64,000 nt of DNA, from assembly GCA_021234155.1 (NCBI GenBank), contig JAJEKV010000015.1:11680101-11744100 (forward strand), in the 5' to 3' direction. Within the stretch, counting starts at the first letter, position 1; the number at the start of each line of letters is the position of its first letter. The position numbers were made by a program, and so were the translations under genes. The notes below the pieces were generated by a model. The model did not search any database. It was not told the DNA's origin and saw nothing but the letters and a program-made list of their open reading frames with translations. Positions 45,965-58,202 of the stretch are shown here, piece by piece. This DNA comes from Isoetes taiwanensis. Lineage: Eukaryota > Streptophyta > Lycopodiopsida > Isoetales > Isoetaceae.

Positions 45965-46770
45965 TGATCTGACATTAAATATCCATTATGGAATCTTATG
46001 ACAGATCAGCTTGAAGATCAAGGTGATTGTCTTCAACACTTGGACCAAATTCAGTGAGTCCTTGCAATACATAGTGTATGCCCCTGCTCACTAACCCATG
46101 CGATCGTTGCGAAAGGTGGATGTCAATTGAATCTTAATATTGGCAATACACTCATTGACATGTATGATCCAGATGCATTAAGTGTTTGATTCAATGCTTG
46201 TCCAAGATATTGTGTCATGGAATTCAATGGTGATATGCTCAACTTGGAAATTCTAGTGAGGCTTTAGAAATTGTATATTGCTTTTGCCTTACATTTTTAT
46301 CAATTGCAGAGCATATTACATCAGAGAAGGTTGTTATGCCTTACATCAGAGCATATTTTCAATGGAAGTTATTTGTTCTGCTTATTTTTCCTCTTTCTTC
46401 ACTAAAATCCAGTGAATAGCTGTAGCATAACATGCTCTTGTATAATCAAGCCTGCATATTCAGTCATAACCGTGTGCAAAGCTACCCTTTTGTAACTTAT
46501 GATTTCCAATAATGGGATAGGGAATTGCAATATATGTGCACTACAGTTGGCACTGACATTACCAAGCTACAAGATAAACATACTTGTTGCTTCCAATATT
46601 TGATAAACCCATCCTACATTTGCAGCTTCAATTGACATCTCCAACTATCCTCCTCCAAAGCCCCCACCTGAACTATTTCTAGCCTGAGTAGGCTTTTAAA
46701 TAAGTACTAAGCAACCATCAAATTCATTTTGAAATTTAGGAGCACGGAACTACATTATATGGCACAACTA
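45965..46770. other. gene-free stretch
   Basis: No frame or RNA gene is recognised. The sequence is AT-rich intergenic DNA. Confidence 0.4.
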
Positions 46771-47465
46771 CCATTAACACACAACTACCATTAACATTAT
46801 TGACACAAACCATTGCATTTAACACATTTAAATTAAAATCCCCCTTAAACCCCCTTTGGTTTGGGTGTTACGTAGGGCAGCGAGAGCCCCAAAAAATTTA
46901 CAATACATGTACAAAATTAACACCATTGAGTACATTTTCTCAAACTTTATAGTATTTTGCAAACTTTAATATACAGTATACAAAAATTTGTACATGCATA
47001 CCCCACAAATGAGGATCGCTATGTACGGTCCAGATCTTGGAATAAAGGGCAATATGCCCATCCGACAGCTCTCGTTGCCCGGAGTAACCCCCCGTGTGAA
47101 TATGCACCCAAACCAAAGGGGGTTTAAGGGGGATTTTAATTTAAATGTGTTAAATGCAATGGTTTGTGTCAATAATGTTAATGGGTAAAAGCATGAAAGG
47201 GTGTACGTACATTGTACTGAATTGATGTACAAATATGGATACTTTTCACGTACATTTTGGTTATTTTTTATTTGTATAAACATACACTTTTCGATTTTAT
47301 GTACTTTGCATATACATTTAAGCTAAATTTCGTATATTTTTTGGTTATGCATGTACTTTTTAGGTACGTTGGGTGATTTGTGTAATATAGCCATATGTAC
47401 CAAAAGGGATACATTTATAGACACCCTTTCATGCTTTTACCCTAATGGTAGTTGTGTGTTAATGG
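46771..47465. mobile_element. fold-back element with long inverted arms
   Basis: The left arm (46,771-46,888) and right arm (47,067-47,182 continuing at 47,443-47,465) are inverted copies. Landmarks are CCATTAACACACAACTACC, TTGACACAAACCATTGC, TTTAACACATTTAAATT and CCCCCTTTGGTTTGGGTG on the left with their complements on the right. The central 180 bases are unique. The right arm is interrupted by a 260-base MITE. No coding sequence and no clear outer target duplication were found. Transcripts would form a long double-stranded stem. Confidence 0.8.
47183..47442. mobile_element. 260-bp MITE nested in the fold-back arm
   Basis: It has perfect inverted ends of 22 bases starting GGGTAAAAGCATGAAAGGGT and a 4-base duplication TAAT on both sides (47,179-47,182 and 47,443-47,446). 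The interior is AT-rich with many GTAC motifs and is non-coding. Comparison with the opposite arm of the fold-back element gives the empty site and supports the boundaries. Confidence 0.88.
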
Positions 47466-49768
47466 TTTATGTTAACTAAAAAAAATTTTGGCCCCTTCGG
47501 GGCCTTAAGGATGGTGTGGAGGTGTAGATATAGACATTACCTAATACTCTAATGATGGATGATGTATCATAGCCTCACAAATCTATCAAACTAGAGGTGC
47601 TCAAATTATAAAAACGAAAACATTGCGTAGATTTAGACATATAATATCATACCAATATACCAATATTAATATATGAGGTAGCATGTAGTAATAATAGAAT
47701 TTATTAGTAATGAACAACCAGTTAAATCCTCTGTCGTTTTTTCTCCAAGTTGCATCACACACAAATGGTGTTCTCATTCACAAGTTCAACTGCCTTGTAA
47801 GGGTCCATGACATAGCGATCCTTTGTAAGCTTAACTTCTCTCAATTCGACTTTGAAATAGCGCGCGAATTTTTCCCAACAGACCTAAACAAGCAGCAAAA
47901 AAGATATATGCATGGATCACAAAAAAGTATGATACTTAATGGACTTATTGCATAAGTAATAGTTGGACATTGGCTCCAGTAACAATATTTGGTTTGTCAT
48001 ATGGAACATCCTGGCTATCATGTTCATGCATGAATATTACCTGCGCAATGGTTAAACATGTGATTTCCAACCAAAAAGTATAGAACGATTACTGGAAATG
48101 GTTTATTTTCATAAGTATTGTAACATATACAATCATAAGAAAGAACTGCCACCAAGTAAGAAATAGTACCATGCTGCATCCTCTATTTATTGTCACCAAA
48201 AGTGTTGTTCTATCATACAATTAACTTGCATAAACCATTCATTATGCCACTCTTTGGCCTGAATGAACATTATGTATCGTCAACCTCCAATCTAACTGCC
48301 ATTTCATTTTTCTTTTTGTAGTAAGGAATGGTAATATCAGCTAGTGTCTTGCAGTCAGCTACACTCCCTCTCTCTTCTTGGTGGGCATACAGATTCAACT
48401 GACAACATCAAATACCAAAGAACATATCAATCACTTCAGTTTCCAGTACAGAGCCACCATGCATACATTAATGGAGCCTCTGCCCGTTTGCTGCCAAGGC
48501 ATGATTTTCAGCAGATTATAAATTATACAATCTACTGGAACACCATGAACATCTCTGAACTGAAGGTGTAATATTAGTGATGTCCTTAGACGAAGAACTT
48601 ATATGACTCCACAAAAGGGCTGCCGTGAACTTACATAAAAAGGATTAATCAAACCGGCTACCGACTTTTCGTTACCTAGACCCAATGGCTCTACGAATCA
48701 ACAAATTGCCGCCCGATCGAGTGACAATCACAATCAAGGTCTCTTTGCTCGGAAAATAGCATTAACGACAATCTTCACGAATTTCCATTAGCAATACTTC
48801 AAAGGTAAAGATTAAGGCGTAAAGGTTATGCCATTCATGCGACAAAGAAAAATACGCCTTCTCTTCCTCTTTGAGTCATGGCCAATTGGATTAGGAAGCT
48901 TGGCCTTAAGCCCCAAAAGCTTTGTCCTCGCATCCTTAAACATCACGGGTAGAATTGGTTGTCAATACTTAACGTATGTGGCCCATTAAGCAAGATTAAA
49001 TCCCATGGTCCTTTTTCATTTGTATAGCGGGATGAACCCGCATGGAGTGGGAGAGAAGCATGGGCGTAGCTGATGGGTTTATAAGTTCAGATCTGTACCT
49101 CACAGTTTACTTTGGCGAGCATCCTACCGCATCGTTAAGAGTAAAATCGACCCCTAGCTCCAAATTCAAAAACAATACCTTTTTGCTTTGTATATAAGGG
49201 GCATGGTGTCGAAGCTCCTTAAAACAGACGTGCTGCCAAGTTTTGAAACGCTCAGGGCCAATCTTGCTGCTTGCATCCAAGTTCTACTGCTGTGTCCGGT
49301 CAGGGTCCAAGCAATCGGCAGAGCAGAGCATAAAAACCCTAAAACTCATAAGCTCGATATCTGCACTAGCTATGGACTTTGTTTAGTTTAAAATACAAGA
49401 GGGAAATAGACCATGAAATAGGGTGTTTATTCTTAGCCCTTGATTAAGGACTCAAGGACTCAATCTTGACCATTAAAAAAAATGCATGGCACAAGCATCA
49501 TGCAAACATGGGTCTAAACCATTGAGAATATGAAATTAAAAGATGAAAATACAGTGCGCACTCTAGATATACGCATTAGTACACCCCTTGAAATACGGCC
49601 ACCAAATCATATAAAAACCATAGGAAAAAACGTACAAAAATACAAAAGAAACCCCCTGTTATTTTGCTACATATTAAAACCATGTGCAGACATCAAGTGA
49701 CATAAAGTGTTCAACAACATAACCGTATAATCCACACCTACAAAAAAACAATCCCTCGTTAAGTTTAT
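47466..49768. other. gene-free stretch
   Basis: Short motif-free frames only (48,344-48,571 is the longest of note). No element ends were recognised. Confidence 0.35.
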
Positions 49769-50002
49769 GGATCTCATCTGCTCTAGTGGTAACACACTAG
49801 TTCCTTAGCAATGTGGTCTCGAGTTCGAGACCGCCCGGAGATCCTTTTCGTGACTTGTTGGGGTCAAATCCCCAGGGCGCAATGAATGTAAGGTGGTTGG
49901 GGGCAGGGCCCAATCAAGCAATGTAGTGTGGTGTGTGGTCACATGTCCAGTTGGATGTTGCCTAGTGGCGTGACGTTAAAACTACTATCTATCTATCTAT
50001 CT
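49769..50002 (+). mobile_element. tRNA-derived SINE
   Basis: The head folds partly like a tRNA. GGATCTC (49,769-49,775) pairs with GAGATCC (49,838-49,844). A box-A-like TGCTCTAGTGG lies near 49,779, and a perfect box B GTTCGAGAC is at 49,823-49,831. A tRNA-unrelated body of about 140 bases follows and ends in a short CTAT repeat (49,984-50,002), a common SINE tail. An extra CCCG between the T-arm and acceptor strand shows it is not a working tRNA. No clear target duplication. Confidence 0.72.
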
Positions 50003-50533
50003 TAAATGAAATCCAATAACCATGTCCAAATGAAAAACTTTATCTTAATGAGGATGTGATCAAACTCCTTGTTTTTTGCATTTGCAAACAATGCTCCAAA
50101 GATGAAAAAAACCAAAACAATGTTCCAACTAGCACTGCATTTATTGTTATCCAGATGCAATCTAAGCCACATCAATACTTGTTCTAATACCTGATAGCAG
50201 CAACTTTAATTTGAACAACATGAGTCTCACAAATTATTTCCTTTTCAGCAGTCTAATTCTTTGCAATGTGATCCTTTGCATGCTGACCTTTTTGTCAGCA
50301 GCTTGGTCCCTAACAGAGTAAATCATCATTTAATATGTTAATATCCAGGCGTGGATTACACAAGGCAAGAAGAGGAGCAGTCCATAAAGTAAACAAGAAC
50401 TTAAGATACATCTATCCTGCGGTCATTTTGAACTATCAAAACCTGAAAACTAGAATATTCTCTCTTGAGCGATCCCCATTTATATAAACCTTAAAATGTG
50501 AAAAAGTAAGCATGCAAATAAGATCCATTTTCT

Positions 50534-50561
50534 CTTCTATTCTATTCTATTCTATTCTATT
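50534..50561. repeat. (TCTAT)n microsatellite
   Basis: Five to six pentamer copies. Confidence 0.9.
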
Positions 50562-50989
50562 CTTGTGCTTTGCAAACGAAAAACTCTTAGATTAAACCTG
50601 CAAACCTGCGACAGAAAAACTGGTACAAGTATTTGGCATACATATCAATCCAACCTGCAAACATGCAACAGAAACCCTACAAACCTGAATTGCTAGCTGA
50701 AACAAGTGATGAATATTCTTTGGGAATCGAACCCAAATACCACCAGGAAAACCACTATATTTTTTCTTTCATTTCATAACAGTTAAGTACATCAATCATT
50801 TTTATTAATCCTCAAGGTATGAGGAGGCATGCAATCCTTGCATCGGACTGCGTATTCTCTTCTATATCCTACTTTCTTATCATCTAGTAGATAATGGAAT
50901 TCAGAAAGTCCAGTTATCAACTCCAACAATCTTCTGCACTCGAATAATGTCCATTCCTCTTCCACGTGCAAAGCTTGAATATGACCATC

Positions 50990-52281
50990 TCACATATGCA
51001 CTACCAATTCAACTGAAGCAGACCTGATGTGGTGCTCCTCCACTGCTTTCCAACATAACTAACTATGTTCCCACTGCCTTTTTTTTCTTTGGACAAAAAA
51101 GTTACAATATAAGGTCTGCTTTGGAAGCCTGTACCTAAAAGTTGTATATATTTGATTAAATGCTTCAGAACCATAATGTCAATAAAAATTTCATGCTTAC
51201 CTGAATGTAAAGCTGCTCAAGTCCACCTCACAAAGAGTCATTTGTCCACCTGTCTCATGGATTCGCTGTCTCCATTCGCCATAAAATATGTGTTCAAGAG
51301 AGGTTTCGCTAACATGCTGAAAGGTGTATGTTTGTGGTGCAACCTTGAATGTTTGTATATCCTTGAACAGAAAAGCAAATATGCTTATGGGAATGAAGGC
51401 TTTTGCAGCACCTCGGACCCCGCCTCTTTCTGTCAACAATTTTCCTACTTCTCTTGATAATAGGCATCGAAAGGCCGTAAGGGTTTGCACATCATTGATA
51501 CCTTTAGAAATGTATGATAGTGCAGGGCAGTCTACAGGTGTCAACTTTCCCTTGCCATTTGATTTTGTATAGTGGTATTTGTGGAACCAAACGCCTTGAT
51601 CCCTAAGAGAAGATGAAGAGAAATCAGGAAATAGCAAATGACCAATAGTATGATGATGGATCTCTAGCACGCTTGTAATGCTTTGGGCTGAGACCTTATT
51701 GCTGAACTCAGAAGAACAAAGATCATTAACTTCAAGCTTTGGAAATGTAGGACTCCTCGCAATATCCTCCTTCAACATATCTTGAGGACTATAGGCATGT
51801 GCAACAACAATCTCATCTATACTTCCACCACCTCGACTAATTACAAATCCAACAACCTGCGCTTTCCAGTGTGCACTCAAATCATTTAGCTTTCGCTTTT
51901 TCACTGCATGGTTACCACGCTGAGCAGGCCTCATTGTCACCCAAGAACCCACTGAGATAACCAAATCGATCCATTTTCCATTGTCATCCTTCCCGTTCCT
52001 TAATGTGACTTGACTAATTTTAGAACGTTTAGTAGTAGCCATTACCTATGCAAATGGACATATACCATATTATTCACTAGAAGATACACACGCAGATACA
52101 AATAACGGTTATCAATATAAGGTGCAAAATCTGCACTTACCTCGTCTTTTACTTGATCATAGCTGACTATTTGGGTTATCTGCACAGGTTGTATTTGTAG
52201 AACGGCAACAAATCTAAGCTCTAATTTGGTAGACCTGTTCTGCAATAGACTGCCACCAAATCTAACTTGAAGGGAATCAAC
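50990..52281 (-). CDS. BAH-domain-like protein, last three exons
   Basis: Three minus-strand exons join in phase with GT-AG introns: 52,141-52,281 (47 codons, VDSLQVRFGGSLLQNRS…), 51,201-52,045 and 50,990-51,023 (ending SASVELVVHM, stop TGA). The introns are 95 and 177 bases. The middle exon holds VGSWVTMRPAQRG…AHWKAQVVGFVISRGGGSID, then EIVVAHAYSPQDML and CSSEFSNKVSAQSITSVLEI. Its arrangement resembles a BAH domain (entry strand, 'W…PxD' turn, 'ElxxSxhxdxixxxsIxxkcxv' end), a chromatin reader fold. A basic KKRKLND stretch could be a nuclear signal. The exon beginning at 52,281 has an acceptor, so at least one more 5' exon exists, but I could not place it. Domain assignment is by eye. Confidence 0.5.
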
Positions 52282-54589
52282 CTGCAAAATATTGTCCAAG
52301 TATTCAATTTATAATTCATATCAAATCAAGGTATTACAACACATTTTAATAGCCAAAATGCTTACAAGTTTAGCAAAAAGACTTGTAGTAGCTCAACATT
52401 CACATGTATTCCCATAAGCAACACCACATGCCTTAAATTTTTTCTGCTGCTAGGACCTGCAATATTCATTAAAGATCATACCTAAGCATTTGTGAGTCTA
52501 TTTGATACAATACAATTGCATTAAGCTGCCAGTTACATTTAAAACCAATTACATTTTTGTTGGCTTTAGTCAAGAACTTAGCTCAGAAGAATGATAACTA
52601 CACTAAAAAATTCTTCAGTTCATATATTCCTATCCTTATGCAAATACATGATGTGAAGAATAAAGATCAACATGCATAGACATGAGAGGAAGAGCTCAGG
52701 CCAGTGTGTGACATAATATTCTGAAGTCTAAAATCCTAAGATGGCCTGTAGCCAGATGATATGGTATAGAGAATTATATTAAATTATTGAAAGGAATCCT
52801 AAAATACAGAAAACAATGCAACTGTGAAGCTCTTATCTCTGTTACCGCAATGGGAGAACGAACGGGTGCCTCAACACTATGGATCCATCTGCAATATGTA
52901 AATGCTACTGCCGCTTTCTTATCAATCGTTTCTTATCAATCCTTCCTTAACTCCACTGAGCGGAATACGATTGCACTGCAGAATGTTTTTAAAATAAGAA
53001 AAAAAAAACATAGATAAACATACAAAGAAGATGCAATCAATCGAAGAATCAAAAGAACGAACCTAATTCACTGTTTTAAGGTCATGCAGACTCAATTTTT
53101 CACATTGTTGTGGAACACTTTGTCTCGATGGCGGGAGAAGTTCATCCAATTAATGAGGCCGATGATTTTGGAAGTATCATGCGGATTCCTTCCTAGATTC
53201 CTTCCTATATTCATTGTCATTAAATCCTTTCATTTAATACAACGGGTTTGGAGTGCCACATATTACTGGAATTGAACCAACTACAAGCCTCTTCTTATTG
53301 GTGCATCCCAAAAGCTGATGTGGAATTTTAGACATCTCTTATTAGGATATTATGATATCCCAAAAAATCTCTAATGCCATTGGATAGAATATCTGCCAAA
53401 CAGATTACTCAAATATGTTCCAATACTCCATCACTCTGGCCTACATTTTACCTGTTCTTCATGCTCCTTCATGAACTCTAACATCTCAAATTTCATTCTT
53501 CTTCACATGTTCCTACATAAATTCCACTCTGCTCATATACTTATGCTTTGAATATAGCTTAATATGCATAAATTTTTCTCAAGAATAGAATGGGTTATCA
53601 GTTTTTGTAGTAACTTCTTATAAACTGAAAAAATGTTACCTTTTGTTGCGGAAGAATAGATGTAACATGGAAAGGGAAACTCTAATTCACAAGCTTGGAT
53701 GCACAAAATATACAATTTCCAAATTTTGCTTTATTATCCAAACACCATATCCATATCATGTGGCGATCACCGATCACAAGCATCCAAGAAAAGGAGCATG
53801 CCAATACTATAATCCTTCACGAATTTAGAGAAATTGAAATGTTCAAATTTCTTGTTATATCTACAAGAAACTTATCGCGGCGGCCAAGGCCGCCGCGAAC
53901 GTTTCTCTTCACCAACTCGTCTATACATGGTAGAACATGCAGAATTTGAACCTGCATTTTTTTGCCTTGTGTTCAGTGCTCGCACGATAGAAGGATATTG
54001 ACCATAACGACTCGTTACCAAAGATGTTTTGTATTAAATCAAAAGAATCTAAGTTCTGAACATGCAAAAATTGAACTGTGTTTGAGCATGGGGAATTCTA
54101 ACCTCCGTAGTTGCCAATATATCTATGCAAAATGGTTATTCAAAATGCACACGAATAAAACATGACCCATTAACCCAATAGCTTTCCATATGGTAAGAGC
54201 GTAATTTATGATATGCATCATGGAGATGGATTTTTTTTCCCATGTTTTATTCTTAAAGTCTTGTTGAATGATCGGAGAAATAAGCGAAAAAGAGTCTTTG
54301 GATGATCCTCAAAAGGGCGACAAAAGGCAAAGTCATGGGGAGTCCTGTGGATTTCGCAAAGGCGATCTGTGGGAGTCCCGTGGAATAGACAATCCATTCT
54401 TTATATTTTGTTCCCGAATTGCCATTTGCCATTTTGCCCCAAGCCCATCTTCGCCGAGCCCCCTATGCCTTCCCTCCATATTATAAAGATTGAGGTCAAA
54501 TTGTAATTACATATGCACCACTTCAGGCAATAGCATTTAACTCCTTGCTTTCGTAGTAGTTTCGTGGAAAATTTGAAATTGCCTTTTCT
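52282..54589. other. gene-free stretch containing a GC hairpin
   Basis: Presumed intron or 5' region of the BAH-like gene, then intergenic sequence. A GC-rich hairpin, TCGCGGCGGCC-AA-GGCCGCCGCGA (53,875-53,898), stands out in AT-rich DNA. No further gene is recognised. Confidence 0.4.
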
Positions 54590-55075
54590 TTACCCTTCCT
54601 CGTACAATTATCAACCTCCCATCCCATTCCCTCGTACAATTATCAACCTCCCATCCCATGGAATGGTATCACAACTCAAATCTACTTATTTAAAATAGTG
54701 TTGGCCTATCTTAGTCAAGAAGCTTATAGCTCACTCGTGTTGATGCAGCTTGTACAAAAAAAGTGTTTGTTGCAGCTTGTACAAAAAAAGTGTTTGTTGC
54801 AACTGCTTTAGCCTATGGTATATTAGAATTTATAGAGCAATTGTTGCAATTTGCTTTAGCCTATGGTATATTAGAATTTATAGAGCAAGGTGAACCGTTA
54901 ATGCAATTTCTGGCATGCTTCAGCAATTTGATTTCGTTAACTAGTTAACGCAGTTTTTAGCATGCTTCGGCCATTTGATTTCGTTAACTATATACCACGC
55001 TGACTATGTTAACGCAATTTTTAGCATGCTTCAGCCATTTGATTTCGTTAACTATTTACACGCCGACTATTTCAT
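54590..55075. repeat. cluster of four successive small tandem duplications
   Basis: Four different units are duplicated in a row. They are CCTCGTACAATTATCAACCT (about 32 bases, two copies, 54,597-54,660), TGCAGCTTGTACAAAAAAAG (about 26 bases, two copies, 54,745-54,800), TTTAGCCTATGGTATATTAG (about 55 bases, two copies, 54,807-54,890), and a block with TAGCATGCTTC and CATTTGATTTCGTTAACTA (three copies, about 54,910-55,060). Confidence 0.85.
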
Positions 55076-55966
55076 TATCATTTTACCACACTGGCTATGA
55101 AAATGTTGAATGGCTTGATTGTTGGAAAGTTGTGATGTACTGATCAATTAACCTGGTTTGCTAGAATGTAACGTTGCATTAACTTGTGCAGCTATAATGA
55201 CATTGCAAAATTGACAGAAAATTGAGCTCAGCATTGTTATAAATTTGAAGGCATATCAATTTGAACTAGCCTTATATGTGAGACATTTTGGCATGAGTAA
55301 AGAGCGCGAGAATTGAGATCGAGATCTCAAAATGAGTCCCACGCAAAGGCTTAAACAATCCCATCTAATGTTCAATATTTGCCGGACAAATCCACATTTT
55401 CCATAACACCATCTATCTGTGACAAATCCACATTTTCCATAACACCGTCTATCTGGAGTCCACTCCACTTTCAATAATCTGCCAGTAGATGGCCATCATA
55501 TCATGCTGCTGCTAGGGTATTTAAGATACTGCAAGCATGGCACTCCAAGTAAGTATATATTGATATGCCAAGTTAATAAAGACCTTCGCATGCCTCTTCT
55601 AAGCTCCAACCTTTTGCATACATCTGAATCAAAATGCTAGTTATGAGAATATTCAATGCTTACCTGAACATAATGCACTGCCAATAGAAAAACCTCCCCA
55701 AATGATGTTCAATTCCATATACAATCTCAAACATGGTTCTTGATCTGCCAAAAAGCACCCAGTTATCAGCCCTTACAACTGGATCTCCATGATGCAAGAA
55801 TCTTCTATAACATACCATTATTATTAATTTAAAAGACAGTTGTTGATCTGCACAAAAAGCACTCAGTCATTAGAGAATGCAATTGATAATATAGGATGAC
55901 TGGATTTCAAACAATAATAATAGTTCGTATTGACGTAAGATTGCATTCAACATAACCTTAAATCAC
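55076..55966. other. gene-free stretch with a 44-bp tandem duplication
   Basis: ACAAATCCACATTTTCCATA begins two copies near 55,384 and 55,423 (each with CACC(A/G)TCTATCTG). Otherwise AT-rich with no recognised gene; it could be an intron of the minus-strand gene. Confidence 0.45.
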
Positions 55967-56148
55967 CTGCAACCGGCACCAGCTCTGGAAATGCAGGGTT
56001 TCTCTGCTCCTGAATCATTATGCTTTGCCTCAGCTAGCCTTACAACATCAAAGATGTCTAGACTTGCAAAATAGAAACCTGCATTTGGACCAGCCGAGGC
56101 TAAAAAAACAGAGCTTTCCAAATACATAAAGGTCCTCAAATCATTTTC
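55967..56148 (-). CDS. internal exon of an unidentified minus-strand gene
   Basis: A 182-base open block (ENDLRTFMYLESSVFLASAG, then PNAGFYFASLDIFDVVRLAE) is bounded by a TTGCAG acceptor and a CAG/GTGATT donor. Composition and boundaries look like a real exon. It may belong to the same transcription unit as the WD40-like exons at 57.1-57.9 kb, but a connecting exon in phase was not found. No family is recognised. Confidence 0.45.
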
Positions 56149-57143
56149 CTGCAATATTTGGAACTCCGATTCTCAAATTATGTAAAAATGGTCTTCCCAC
56201 TATTAAGTTTGAATTTTTGTCGCAGAAATATTACCAGTGTTGGTATTATCTATCGGAATTTTCTGGCATGGAGTCCTAGAATGTGGCAAGACATCTTTCC
56301 TTATGCTGCCATGGGCATGAATACAATATTTCAAACATTATGCCTGTACACAACTTGGAATGATAGAGTATCCATCTTTTAATATATTCACAATGCATCA
56401 TGTAGGTAGTGGACATACAGAAGGTATAGTGAAGGTACAGTGCTGCAGTACTATGCAGCCTGACCTTCATATCTGAACCTTACAGTCTAGTTAGCAATTA
56501 CATCTCAAGGGAAAAACCAACATCAACGCTCAATCAGTAATATAACAATTTAACTGTCATGGCAAATTTTTGCAGCCCAGCAAAACTACAGCTCTTCAAG
56601 ATACGACTGAGGCACTTGTTTGCCCCATTCAACCAAGGGCTTATAAAAAAATGGGTCTTTTAAATCAGCATGCTGCAAAAAGAACGTCTAGAAAGACCAG
56701 ATAATGGAACCAAGCTGTGCAAGCACAAACTTGCCCAGGAGCTTCGATCTGCTGCAGGAATCAGCAATGCCCAAACGAATAGAAAATCGGATTTATGAAT
56801 GCCAGAATGAGCTAGTAACTGTCTCAGATTGTAACAACAATTATTAACAAATGGACTTTTTACAGCATAGCTATAGTGGGCAATTTTGAGGTTGACAACT
56901 TCTTGTGAGCTATTTTGTAAGATATACATGTACATTTATCTTATAGATATACATATCTCAACCACTTACATAAACGTCTGTCAATGCTTCTCTAAATAGA
57001 TCGAAGTCCATAGGGATACAATTTGAGCAATGCCCCATAAGAGTGTGGACAACTGTATCAAGGTAAAAGGCTTAACATTAGGGCAGACTTAGCTTGAAAG
57101 ATCTAATAACATTAATCCAACAAAGAAATGAACGAGACCTTAC

Positions 57144-57847
57144 TCTTAGCCTCCTCTAAATTCCAAAGCCTTATTGTACTACTTGCAGCACCTGCTACAA
57201 CGAGAACCTCGACTGCATCAGAAGTCACGGATTCACCGGACTTGTGTGCCCTAATAAACTCTGCAAAATATGTCAGATTTAGGATAGAATGGAAAATCAA
57301 GTTAGGCCTTCTAGTAGTGAGCAGACCAGCACTATACTGCTTACTGCTAAGAACGTGCATTAACCATTAATATAATCCTCCATCTTATTCACATTCTTGC
57401 AAGCACTAAGTAAGCATTCCATGACCACAAAAAGGGAGGTCTATTACTTTGGAAAATAAGCCACAGAAAAATAACATCACGAACCGGACCAGGTTTGCAA
57501 ATGGAAATGGATTTTCGTTCATCATGTTCCTTTCTAATGCAACCTCCATAGAATGCAGCAGGAAATGAGAAATTATTAAAGGATGGAGAGGCACTGCCAT
57601 GCAGCCTCGCATGAATGCTGTTGAAGTCATGAAATCTTGGAACAGCCGTCAACACTATTCAACAAATTGATTTTCATAAATTAAAGATCTAAAACTTAAA
57701 AATTGTAAAACAGATGCTCCAAAACCTGCGGCAGAAGCAAAAACCCTGGGGCCTCTTTGGGCTATGGAATAGAGATGACATAATTGCAGAAACCATTTTA
57801 CCTGAAGCTCTAGCTAGTTGTAGCTCATGTTCGTGACTATTTGGGCT
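57144..57847 (-). CDS. WD40-like protein, three exons (incomplete model)
   Basis: On the minus strand exon A (57,802-57,847) reads SPNSHEHELQLARAS and ends one base into a codon. Exon B starts at 57,654 in the matching phase (VLTAVPRFHDFNSIHARLHG, then PSFNNFSFPAAFYGGC and SISICKPGPVRD; donor near 57,470-57,485 unclear). Exon C (57,144-57,260) reads FIRAHKSGESVTSDAVEVLV then AGAASSTIRLWNLEEAK, with a typical WD40 'GxxxxTIRLWNL' blade end, and is bounded by TTTGCAG and GTAAGG. WD40 proteins act as scaffolds; the partner complex is unknown. A candidate first exon, 58,108-58,202 (MGWRQLSSELLCRTSGGKSG…, donor GTTTGC), lies upstream, but its phase to exon A is unresolved. Confidence 0.5.
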
Positions 57848-58202
57848 CTAGCATCTGCAAGCAAGCAACCAAAGAAATTACGTTAAGAACCTTCTAAGAA
57901 ACACCAAAGGAAATCGAACCCCCAAATCCCAAAATTCCTTATATTTCCATTTGAACACAAGAATCAACACCATATATTCATCTAGTTCTCAAATCTGGCA
58001 CTAATACGTAATCCTGCATCTCGCAGACAGAGCCAAGCTCTGTTTCATAAGAGAAAACCTGGAAAAAGCGAGTTATGTTTCTAAGAATCGAAAGCAAAAG
58101 GGCAAACCTGGTGTGCCGGATGAAAAATCCCCAGCCCTGGCTTCCGGATTTACCACCGGATGTGCGGCAAAGGAGTTCAGACGACAACTGCCTCCAGCCC
58201 AT

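Noticed and set aside
49769-49844. Functional tRNA gene
   Set aside because: Extra bases between T-arm and acceptor strand, an imperfect anticodon arm and a SINE-like body plus CTAT tail indicate a tRNA-derived SINE.
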